Positions 35,101-45,495 of a DNA stretch of 64,000 nucleotides are shown here, piece after piece (positions within the stretch are counted from its first letter, which is position 1; each line of letters starts with the position of its first letter). Source of the DNA: Ettlia oleoabundans (lineage: Eukaryota; Chlorophyta; Chlorophyceae; Chlamydomonadales); the NCBI GenBank assembly GCA_019693395.1, contig JAAMXP010000932.1:1-64000 (forward strand), given 5' to 3'. The notes beneath the pieces were generated by a model that ran no database searches, was not told where the DNA came from, and saw only the letters and a program-made list of their open reading frames with translations. Position numbers and translations under genes: made by a program.

Positions 35101-38100
35101 GTTTGATTGAGCTTCAACAGCATGCAGCTGCGGCTGGCGGTGCGGCTGCCGGCATGAGGGACGGACAGCTGGGGGATGGCGCCATCACTGTTCGCACCAA
35201 CGGCACCACCAAGCTGCTGGCTGACATGACCATGGCTTCAATGGTGGGCGCAAAGCTTCTGGGCCAAGCTGCACAGGGTGAGTTGGTGACTTGTCCCCGG
35301 GGAATGCTACAACAAACTGTCTCTGTTGCATTCTGGCGAGCTGTGCAGCACCGTCCCTTGTTGCGGCGCTTGGCCATTTTTTTCGCCGGGTTTGCTAATT
35401 ACCATTAGTGCAGTTTTTTCTGCATGCTTGCTCTTCTCTTCACCTACTTGTGTTCGGCTACTATACGTTTAGGCGCTCCAGAGCTGGCACCTGCTACCGG
35501 CAACGATGGCCTTACGGGCTTCTCGCTTGATGAATTTGAGCACCCGCCAGAGCTCTCTGCTGGCCAGCGCCAGCAGCAGCAGCATGAGGATGAAGCAATG
35601 GAGGTTGAGGGCGAGTTGGGTGCTGTGCATGCCCGGCAGCAGCCACAGCATGGGCACGCAGAGGATGATTATGCGTCACCGGCGCTGGCGCCAGCTGCGG
35701 GCGAATTTGGCGCAGGTGCGGGAGCGGCATATTGCACATACTCGCCATGCTGCATGGTGCATCCAACCAGGCGGCATCTGGGCCCGTGGCTGTCCTCCAC
35801 TTGTTGCAAGTCATGGCTGCCTGTCCTGCTGCTCAGGTCATTGCATATAGCTGTTGTCACTGTTGCAGGCTACCCAATCAGTGCTGAACTGTCTGACGGT
35901 GTGGCAATCCCAGGAGGCCCCAAGCTGGCACGCACCCCGGTGCCTGTTCCAGCTGCCCAGACCCGCTCCACTCATGGAACGCCCCACAGCAACGCTCGCA
36001 GTGTGCGCAGCCAGCAGCAGCAGCACATGCAACACCACATGCATGCCCAAGCCACGCCTGGCACACAGGGTGCCCATGGCTCCCACCGCCTGGCACGCAC
36101 TCCCGGCAGCATGCGGCCAGGTGGCCCGGCAGCTTATCCTCAAGACGAGGATGTGACAGTTGGCGAATTGGTGAGCCATGCTCGCTGATGATGCTGGCCA
36201 ATGCTTGTTGGGCAGAGGCTTCCCTGGTAGGCTCCCCTGGTGGTATGCAGTTTTGCTAAGCATGGGTCCTTGTGTTGTGCTGGTCTGCAGATCCCTGGCG
36301 GGCCCAAGTTGGCACGCACTCCTTTGGGCCGCACCCCCGCTGCTGGCCACCTGGCGCCTCCCGGCTCGGCCGTTGCACAGCACTACCCAGGCAGCGTTCG
36401 TGCAGTGCAGTTTGCTGTGGGCCCAGGCTCCACCTCTGTGGGGCGCTACCCTGGCAGTGCTGTAGCGCTGCACCGTGGCGGCATGACGCCGCAGATGGCA
36501 CCACCGCCCCCCTTGACCTTCCAGGTCAGAACCCTTGGTATGCCAGTGCCGATGGGCTGAGTCAGCAATATGCTTGCTACTGCGATTGCCCTGCCAGGAA
36601 TGCGGTGATCAACCGACTGACAGCAGCCCTCGTCCCAACACCTTCATTCCGCTGGTCTGCTACCTTTTACTCTCATCAGTTGCACATTTCCATTCCTGCC
36701 TGCCCCACCTCACTCAACCTGACCACTTCAGTTGTTGTTTATGCTCCCTCAATGCCACCACTATACTTACCGCCTGTACCTGTCGTTGGATGCGCAAATG
36801 GCCCGCAGGACTTTGCCAGGGTGACAGAGGTGCAGTTCTTGGACAACCTGCGACGGGGAGCCTCCATCAACTATGCAGACCTGCAGCCCAACCCCGTACC
36901 GCAGAACCTGGGAGAGGCGTACCGCTTGCTCGCCATCATCTCTCCCCAGGTCAGCGCCTGCTTGCGAAGGGTGCCAATAAATGGGGCATCCTTATGGAGG
37001 TCCATCCCTACGTCAATGTGTTGCTGTCTGTCAATCCACCACCACACAGTGCATGCGCTTACACAGCTTCATTTCCTCAATTGCAGGTGACCACCTTGGA
37101 GAATGGCATCCGCATCTTGCAAGAGGAGGTGCAGTCCCGACGGGTCAGGTGGGTGACTGCCTGCCTGTATGCTGCTAGCAGCAGCCAGGCCTGCTCAAGG
37201 CGGTGTTGCAGCCCTTGCGCCTGCACTCCCAGCGCTGTAGCGACTGCTGTTCCTGTGATCTTGGGACAGGCATGTGAAACTGGGGCTGCCAACGAACAAA
37301 GCTCTGCCGGTGCACGGAAAGTGACTTTGCCCCACGTTTTCCTTAGCTTTATCGCTCCCTGCTGACGTCTCCATCACTCTCTCCCCTGCTGCAGTGCCGC
37401 GGATGCTGAGCAGCTTGTGGGCCAGGTGAACCCTGCTGCCTTCCAGAAGGTGCAGGCTGCCGATGAGGAGGGGCTGGAGGAGATGCGGGAGCACGTGGGC
37501 CTGCTCAAGCGCGTGTGCCGCCAAAAGGCTGTCTACTGCCTCAAGGATGTGCGGCGCCAGGTGAAGCACAGGGCGCTGACAGCACACAGTTGTGGTCCTG
37601 CTTGTGTTTCTACCTGATCAACCCTTACTTGGTGAAAATCAAGCGTCTGGATGAGGCTCGCAGCGGTTTGCTCTCAAGCTTTGTGCTGATTATGCCAGCT
37701 GGCCTTTTGTGGCTGAACAGCCAAGGTCGGATACCATTACATTTTCACAAACCCCCTGCCTCGGGCCCTCTCATCTTGTTTGCAGATGGAGGAGAGTCGT
37801 GGTGCGCGGCTGCAGCGCAACCTGGAGGCACTTCAGCGAGACCTGGCCTTTGCCCAGGCCAACAAAGAGCAGCTGGAGGCTGTTGCCAAAGCTGCAGAGC
37901 AGTACATTGCAGAGCAGCACCGCCGTATCGCGCAGGTGTGGCGCCGCTTGTGGTCCTTGGCAGCGCTGCTTTCTGGCAATTTATGCAGCATCCCTCTCTC
38001 TCGCCAGGCTGCTAGGAACATCTCTCGCTACAATCACAGCCATGTGTCAAAGCGCATTTGCGCTGCAACACACCCCACGTGCTGTTTGTTGTGCAGGATG

Positions 38101-40373
38101 AGCAGGAGCAGCGGGAGGAGGCTGAGCGTCGCACCGCAGTGCTGGGCATGCGGCGATCCATTGCTGAGGAAGCAGCAGGAAACGAGCAGCGGCGGCAGCG
38201 GCTGCGCGAGGTGCAGGAGCAGGCTGCGAAGCTGAGGGTGAGTGGTGAGAGAGGATTAGAGTGGAACAGCAACAGCGTTGCCCCTTTTGCTACAAAAAAC
38301 GGCAGCTACTTTGAGTTGTAGCAAAGTACCACCTACAGACATAATTCCCGCTGGGGCTGTGAAACTGTGTTGCTCTGCCGGCTGCAGGAGGAGCATTCGT
38401 CTCACAGCCGTGAGCGTGAAGCGCTGCGCAGGCGCACGGACGCGCTGCAGATGACCCTGATGCAGAGCCAGGGGCAGGAGGGGGTGGGCCGCGAATCCTC
38501 GCCGCTGGCGGTCATGGAGAAGGTGGGCGGGCACCCTGTTGTGCAGCTTTTGGTGGGCGGTGTTGTTTCTGCTTCTCCCTCAAGCTGCACTCACGATGCA
38601 TGTGAAACATGCAGACGTGCAAAGTGCCTGCTGGATGGCTGGTTAGTCACAGTGCCTCCCTCGCTGAGCAGTCATGTTTGTGGCCCGCTTTCCTGTGCCT
38701 GGCGCCGTTGCCCTGCGTTTTATGCGCATGCTGAGATCACATGGGTGCTTTCTGCATTACCAACTGCAGCTCTGCCGTTGCTGCTTAGAGTTCTGCTGCT
38801 GACTCCCCTGGTGCAGCTGGAGGGTGTGGATGTGCTCACGGCATGCCTGGGATGGCAGCTGGAAGTGGCGCAGGAGGACCCAGTTAGCGGCGAGGTCGCG
38901 CTGCGCTTGGCCCACCTGTTCCGCCTGCGCCTCACAATCAGCAAAACCCACGCTGCTGCCAGCGTAGAGGTGCTGACAGGTGAGACAGCGACTGTCGGAG
39001 GTGGGTGGAAGTTAAGGCGGATTTTTGGGTCCTGTGGTTTGGTGGGCACAAATGCACAGTGGTTGTGTTAACATACACCTGACCTCAATTTCTTTGCCGA
39101 TAATTGCCAATTCTTCTTGTGACATAGCCTTCAATTACTGATGCTGCAGAGGAGGATTGCAAGGTGCCATCAGACCGCCGTGCCCTGCTGGCGGTGCTGG
39201 CTGGCTGCCCGGAGGGCTCTGCCGCAGCGGAGGTGCAGTTGGCAGAGCCAAGTGTCGCCAAGGTGGCTGCCCTGGTGCAAGCCACTACCACACGCCTCAG
39301 GTGCACCATTGGCCATTGGGTCAACTGACAGAGCATGCCATGCACTTGGTTGAGGGGGTTAACACGCAGGCGCAGGTGCAGCTGCAATGAGCAGCCAGCT
39401 GACCTTTCAATGCCCGCTGTGGTTGCACCTGCAGTCGTGTGGCTGACCTGGCGGCTGAGCTGGACGGCCTGAGGCTGGCATACCCCGCCCTATGCGATGT
39501 CTCCTGCCGCCCTGGCAAGTTCTCCGTGAATGCTTCCACTCCATTTGTCACCTGGTCTCGCTGGATCACATGCCAGAAGGGCAGGCTGAATTTAGTTGCT
39601 CTTGCTGCAGAGCGCCACCCAGATCCCTTTGCCTGGCTGTCCCTTGTAAATCGGAGCACAGCCTGGGCGCCACCTTAATTCTTGGCCTGACCGCTTGCCT
39701 GCCCCCCTTTCTTCCTGCGTTTGACCCCGTCAGATGGATGGCTGTTGCTTTCCTTTGTCAACCTGGATGCTGAAGTCAAGTTTACGGTCAGCCTGCAGCT
39801 GCCGTGCAGCTACCCATCAGGCCCTGTCCAGCATGAGGCCAAGATCTGGTTTGAAGGTGAGATATGCCTGCATTTGCCCAGCTATTCTTGTGGTTGCCCT
39901 GGAATGGTGCGATCCAGCGGCTTGGCTGCCATGGCTGAAGGGCAGGTGGCTAGGGCCATGTACGTGGTTGCTGGTCTGTCCGAGATTTGGGCCTACTCTG
40001 GTCATGCTGTGCGCAGGCGAGGGCCAGGTCACGGAGCAGCGCATTGCTCAGGCGGTGGCGGCAGCAGAAGAGGCGCCAGGCCGCCTTCGCGCCATCTGCC
40101 GAGAGCTCAGGTGCGTCCCACCAAGCCACAGACCAGTAATGACATGCAGTTTACATTTTGCCTGTGTTAAGGTCGCAGGGGCAGATGTTCACCTGCTGAA
40201 CATCATCGTTGACACATATGTTTGAAAACTCCCATGTGTCCTGAACCCCTTGTTGCAGCCAGCTGGCGCGAGATGTGGTGCCCCGGCCAGCGCTGTCCCA
40301 GGATCCTGCCTTCCACAGCAACTGGCAGAACCCGCTGTTCAGCGCTGCGCTCTCCGTGTCGACTCAAACCTGA
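32169..40373 (+). CDS. KNL1: KNL1/Spc105 kinetochore scaffold protein
   Basis: Twenty exons: 32169-32222, 32315-32458, 32641-33592, 33820-34515, 34714-35277, 35473-35715, 35869-36170, 36291-36524, 36809-36949, 37087-37148, 37395-37560, 37786-37935, 38097-38237, 38388-38522, 38817-38979, 39150-39300, 39435-39514, 39734-39856, 40017-40110 and 40259-40373 encode about 1569 residues. The basic N-terminus carries the PP1-docking motif RRRVSFAP (RVSF about residues 49-52). A long disordered region contains MELT-like SMEITQPT (residue ~145) and MDLTLPTG (~267) and other repeats. Next come the conserved KNL1/Spc7 block (FLDNLRRGASINYADLQPNP), coiled coils (exons 9-14) and an RWD-like C-terminal domain (exons 15-20) that binds the MIS12 complex. 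Intron 17 has a GC donor. Exon 1 is the weakest part; translation could instead begin at 32309. Confidence 0.9.
39515..39733 (+). other. GC-AG intron (KNL1 intron 17)
   Basis: Donor GCAAGT, acceptor gtcag. It is the only junction here that keeps the RWD-like domain in frame (SCRP|DGWLLLSF). Confidence 0.83.
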
Positions 40374-40529
40374 CCAACAACAAGAGGCAGCCGCCACTGC
40401 TCAATGGCGTCAAGCGGAAAGACTCTGGGGTCAGCGCTGAGCCAAATGCGGTAGTTGGGTTCATCGTTGCCGGTTTACAAAATATGCACTGCGAATTCAC
40501 CCTTCTCAGAATGTACATATAAATTCAGT

Positions 40530-40534
40530 TGTAA
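40530..40534 (+). promoter_or_regulatory. Candidate TGTAA poly(A) signal, KNL1
   Basis: 157 nt after the KNL1 stop codon and 71 bp before the oppositely oriented PhoD signal. Confidence 0.6.
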
Positions 40535-40604
40535 CCTCCCGCAGTGCCACCGCTCAACACACAGAAACAAGTCCAGAGGAGTATTTGTGTCAACACACAT
40601 TGGT

Positions 40605-40609
40605 TTACA
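40605..40609 (-). promoter_or_regulatory. Candidate TGTAA poly(A) signal, PhoD-like gene
   Basis: Minus-strand TGTAA 43 nt after the PhoD-like stop codon. Confidence 0.6.
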
Positions 40610-40651
40610 TTTCCAGTTCTGTGCAGTTTGTGTAGCAGGTGCTGGCCAACA

Positions 40652-43600
40652 TTACCAACCCTTCTTGGTGATGGTGCGCGCTGAGCGCAGCCAGGCGGAG
40701 CGCTTGGGCTCCTGGCGCTGCGGGATCTCGCCATCAATAGTCTGCAGTAAGAAAGTGAGATGGCAGTAAATCTCGGTCGCAGATTGAATCGGTATTGCTG
40801 TGAGTTGAGCTGTGTGTTCGCAAGTGCTGGGCAGGCACGCTCGTTGAGCTCACCAGATAGCGCACCCCATTCTTCAGGCGACCCTTCATGCCCGCCTCCG
40901 CTTCGAACACTGAGGGAAAACAAGTGCGATTGAAGGGCGTGGCTGCCTCAGCAGGCCAAAATCAAAACTCAGCTGCGGCACGGCGATTTATTGATGTCAA
41001 ATGCTAGTGGACGAGCCATGCGGGCGTTTCGTTCATGCAGTTGAAGTGCAGTAAACTCAATCTGTGCTGGGGTCACCTATTGAACAGTAACTCTTGTAGT
41101 CCTTCTTCCTCACGCTGCTAACGCTGTAATACTCTGCGGCACAACCTGATACCGGTGTCATCTCTAGCTGCCGTGGCCAGCACGTTGTATGCAGGTAGTC
41201 AACAGCTGCAAGCAATTGCACGCTTGACGAGTGGCAGGTGGAAGCAGCTCTGTTGAACAATTTGCCACCGACCTGTGTGAAATTTTCCCTTGGTGACATG
41301 GTACAGGTTGAAACCCCGGCTGTCCAGGTTGCAGTACCGCAGAGTGTCTGGGTTGGCGGCTCTCAGGCTGTCCTCCAGCCACGGCGTGAACTCCCACAGT
41401 GGGAAGAGGCGTGCCAGGCGCCCCACCTTCTCCACAAACCGACTGTAAATGTCCTCAAAGGCACCGATGGCAGTGACTGCAGGAGCATCAAACTCCACCC
41501 CCAACCTGCATGCAGCTAAGTTTGGTGCAAGATTATTGACAGCTTGCAATCAGCCCAGCGGAACCCTCAATCGCCCAGTCGTAGCCTGCCAGCAGGTTTT
41601 CCATTCCCAAGGGGTGTGGGGGGGACATTGTGCTGACATGTGGGTGGGTGGTGTGTGTGTGGATGGGTGGGTGGGTGGTGTGGGTGGTGTTAACTCTACC
41701 TGTGGCCACGTGAATCGACAATCTCGTGTGCCTGCAGCAAGGATGTTGAGGACGAAAGGCAAACGTTTGCAAGAGCCAGCCAGCCACATCCAGGGAGACC
41801 CTAGGCATAGACATTGCAGCAGCACACAGGCTATCTGTACATCAGCACCTACCCAGGCATTGTGGGAGTCTCCAGCCATCACCACCGGGTTGGCTCCCTC
41901 CACATTCAGCACCCTAAGCAGCTGCGAGCAGGCAGGCAAGTTAAGAGCCTTGAGCACCGAAAGTCCTCAATTCCGGCAGCTGTATAGGCACCAAGGTGCT
42001 CACCTCATCGCGTTCTGCAGCGTAGCCGTCATAGGCCATGTGGTTCATGGGCACCCCAAACTGCCCCATGCCCAGATACATGCGCGCCTGCTCCGCACCC
42101 TCCTTGCCGGCACGCGACTCCCGGGTGGCTGTCTTCAGCGCCTTCCTGCACAAAACAAGGGCAGATAGACAGGCAGGCGGGAATGAACAGCAACCCTTGG
42201 CTGTGAACAGATGTGGAGGCGTCCCCAAAATGTGTCACAACACACGCCGCGGCCGCCCCCACACACACGCGCGCGTGCGCGTGCACATCCACCAACATCA
42301 ACATCCACATCAGCAACCTCCCCAACAAGCAATGGAATGATACTGCAGTAAAACAGGCTTGTGCTGACGTGGCACAAGACCTCACCTGCAGATCCAGGAC
42401 AGGAGTGTGGGCTGCAGCCTGACAGTTGCTCTCAGCTTTGGGGCCTTGATGGGACTGAACACAGTCTGTGAAATCAGAATCTGCCAAGGCTGCCCTGCCG
42501 CCACTGCATCGGAGGGGAGTTGTATAAACGTGAGCCACGGCGGGGATCTCATCTGTGCGAAATCTTTTGGCATTCTACGCCTGCACTTGCATTGGCGGCA
42601 GGCAATGCGGCAAACTCACCTGACTCCTGCACCGCCTGCTGCACAGACTGCACCTGCTCCTCCCCAATCATCTTGCGTGAGGGGTCTGCCAGCTGCCGCT
42701 TCAAGTCGTCTGCTGCTACTTGAATCGCTTCGTTGTCCCACTGCAGGCCATTGGCAGAGCAGGCATCCATCCTTAACACTTACATCGGCACATCAGAGCA
42801 CAGCATAGCGTTGCACCGCATGGTGCTTTCTGTAGCATCAGAGCTCCTTGCCTTCCTGATGTCTGTCTGCGCCGTGAGCTTGTAAAAATCCGTCTTCTTC
42901 AACTCCACGGGCTTCATGCGGTTGGAAAGCCGGTTCTCCACCAGCATCTACACAACAGGCGACCAGACATCAAGTGATCGCTTGGCAGTGCAGCATGACT
43001 GCTGCTCTGATGTTCAACAATCAGCTGCACTTGTCAGCAGGCTGTGAGTGCGGGTGCAGCGCAGTTCACCAGCGTAGCTAGGTCGCCAAACTTGAAGGTA
43101 CGCTGGCAGCCGGCCAGGTCAAGGTTGCTGTGGCTCATGCCCCGCACAGGTACCCACTCAATAAATGCCTACGCCAAAGGCAGAGGCTTCAGAGGCTAGA
43201 AGAGGTGGGGATGCTGTGTTGTGCATGCTGAGTGAATGATCAAGGCCTAGGAAAGTAATGAGTGAGAAGCAGCAAATGAGAGGCACACCTGTACTGACGC
43301 GTACTTGCGCTCCTGCGGTGCAGGGCAGCTTGAAGTGTTGGTACACACAATGTGGTGGTCAGAGCTTGCATGAAGATAAACAATGCACATACCTCCCACT
43401 CCTGCTTGGTTCCGTTGAATTGCGCTGCCCCACCTGCATGCTGAAAGTCACTCGAGAGTCAGACTGACAGCCAGCCAATAATGCATTCCACCGTGAGCAT
43501 TGGACAAGTATTCCCCAGCATGCTGCTGCCAACGCACCCTCAAAGGCCGCGTCGCCTGACTCATGATCGTCCCAAACTGCAGAACAAGAGCAGGGGTACT

Positions 43601-44916
43601 ATTGTATTGGCACACAATGATGGCATTGCAGCTGCCCCAGCAGGTATGCCCCGCCACACCCACCGGCAATCATGGGCACACGGCGGTGCAGCTCCTGCAG
43701 GGCTGGGTCTGTTCTGCAGCATAGGGTGTGTTGGGTAGTTAAGTGCCCCTTCCCATGACCCAAAAGTCTGAACATGTTGCACGAAGCCGCAACCCCGGTG
43801 CCCCACCTGTAGAAGGCGTAGCGCTGGCGGTAGTCATCCAGCGTCTTGCACTTGTGCTTTGGGCGCAGGCCGTGCCGAGCCATGAGCCGGGCTGAGGGGT
43901 ACTCACGCTTTCCATACTCGTAGATGTAGTCTGTTGAGGCAGAGGATAGGGCAGGCAAGGTCAGAGCGGGAAGCATGGTACGTCTGTGATGCCCTGACAA
44001 AGACCTGTGGGTTTGGCAGTGCAGAGTTGCTCATTTGTTTGCACCGACGCTTCCTCTACCAGCCCAGCTCCGGAGCTGTTGCCTAGCATCCACGGAGGAG
44101 CGGTGCACAGACCTCCGCAATGCACCACAAGGTCCAGATCATCCACATGGGTCAGCAGGTCGTAGACATGGAAGTAGCCAAAGCCCCTGCAGTGCAGCAT
44201 GAGGAGGTGCGGGTAAGTGCGTGCCACACCCAGATACTTGTGTGGGGCAAGCCCTTAGGAAATGAAGCAAGCCCAGCATTGCTGCCCAGCAGGCAGCAGC
44301 CCCTCCCTTGCCCACCAGTTGGCACAGGAAACGGTGGCAAACACCATACTGTCCAGTTGCCCATCTGTTGTTGTTTTTGTCATGCCGGTCACGCTGCAAG
44401 CAGTTTGACATGGCAATAAGGGGTCAATCTGTCTGGCAAGGCCTCCAAGGCAATCAGGCGCGAGAGGCGGCCAAGGCAGGAATCACACCACCCGCTAGTC
44501 AGTGACAGCCGGGAACTGACAGCTGGCAACTCCTCGCCTGCGCAACTTGCCGCTGCTGAAGCGGTAGTAATAGCGGGTGAGTGGTTGCAAGCCCGTGGCA
44601 TCCACTGCTACTGTGTGGTCTCGGCTGGAATCGGTCACAGTGGTGCCGCTGCAGCAAGACTCAGTCGATCGAGTTGGGAAAGCAGCTCGCGACACCCTAT
44701 TGATTCACGTTGAGCGCATGCATCCCAGCTCGGTAATTCCTTGCTACTGCGCTTTGCTGGATGTCCCCCACCTGGCTGCAGTGCTGGTGAAGTCGGCGTG
44801 CTCTGATACCTCCCAGTCCACCTGCACCCGCTCGGCTGCATGTGCCGGTGTCAGCCGCGTCCAAATGAGGACAGAGGTGGGCAAGGGATCAAATGACGCC
44901 ACTCCATGCAAGAACC
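40652..44916 (-). CDS. phoD: PhoD-like phosphatase/phosphodiesterase (5' exon uncertain)
   Basis: Nineteen exons: 44772-44916, 44517-44648, 44113-44186, 43807-43930, 43664-43713, 43538-43576, 43393-43433, 43289-43312, 43070-43168, 42852-42947, 42620-42740, 42386-42503, 42004-42145, 41853-41921, 41700-41731, 41273-41505, 41077-41163, 40854-40909 and 40652-40741 give 589 residues. PhoD landmarks run in order: HGVASFDPLPTSVLIWTRL, HCGDYIYEYGKREYP, WDDHE, KMIGEEQ and MAGDSHNAW, supplying the Asp/His metal ligands. The family uses Fe/Ca (or Ca) to cleave phosphomono- or diesters and is often induced by phosphate starvation. Four exons are under 42 nt (24, 32, 39, 41). Intron 10 uses a GC donor. 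The first exon is not certain; a 25-nt exon at 45140-45164 (ATG, GC donor) joins in phase. No signal peptide was found. Confidence 0.9.
41638..41692 (+). repeat. G-rich (GTGGG/GTGT)n simple repeat in PhoD intron 15
   Basis: On the coding (minus) strand it is a CCCA-rich pyrimidine-biased tract starting about 8 nt after the donor. No gene function is implied. Confidence 0.8.
42741..42851 (-). other. GC-AG intron (PhoD-like intron 10)
   Basis: The exon ends ATCAGGAAG and the intron starts GCAAGG. No in-phase GT exists before the next recognised exon (WDNEAIQVAADDLKRQ). Confidence 0.8.
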
Positions 44917-45495
44917 CTGCACTGGTATGGTTTTGCCAGGGCAGGTGAAAGCTGACTGCGATAGACAGCCTTGGTTCGGCGGGCTTTGCAAAATCCAGGG
45001 AGCGTTGGCGGTGGTTTCAACCTATGTCGAGCTTGGCGCATGTGACAGCCGCCTTGAAACGGTCCATAGAAGCGCAACTTTTGTCCTATTGTGGTGCGCT
45101 GACAGCAGTCCACCACGGAGAGAACAGGAGCAACCTTGCCTGCAGTTCCCTCTTTCGCTTTCATGCCAGCGTTTCCTGTAAAGCTACGTAGATATTGCAC
45201 CTGGATTTCGTGACAATGCGAATAAGGAAGACGTGGGATTGTTTGGGACCTGCTTGCCATAAACAACTCCCCAGGGTATAGCCACTGCGCCACGTGCGAT
45301 GGCTTCTAGCTAGCTACCGATGTCAAGGCCGTAGTCTAGTGACAGCTCAAGTGCTGCCCGTTCCACATTTTACAAACAGCAGCAGCAAGGAGGAAGTTTT
45401 ACAGAAGAGAACAGGTGATTTGATACAGTGGGTGGCCGCTATTGATCATGCGCACACGCATGTCACCATGCCCAGGTTGCCACCTGGTTAAGGCC
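44917..45495. other. Region between PhoD-like 5' end and VTI1 3' end
   Basis: 579 bp. It should contain the PhoD-like first exon and promoter and the VTI1 3' UTR. A candidate 25-nt first exon lies at 45140-45164. A VTI1 poly(A) signal lies at 45399-45403. Confidence 0.5.
45399..45403 (-). promoter_or_regulatory. Candidate TGTAA poly(A) signal, VTI1
   Basis: Minus-strand TGTAA 93 nt after the VTI1 stop; a second copy is at 45370-45374. Confidence 0.55.

Noticed and set aside
41638..41692. G-rich repeat as a possible telomere-like or origin element
   Set aside because: The unit is irregular GTGGG/GTGT, not the TTTTAGGG/TTTAGGG algal telomere repeat, and it lies within an intron.
45140..45164. 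Candidate 25-nt first exon of the PhoD-like gene (ATG, GC donor)
   Set aside because: The phase fits (phase 1 into 44916) but it rests on a single short match with a rare donor; kept only as a note and not as an exon.
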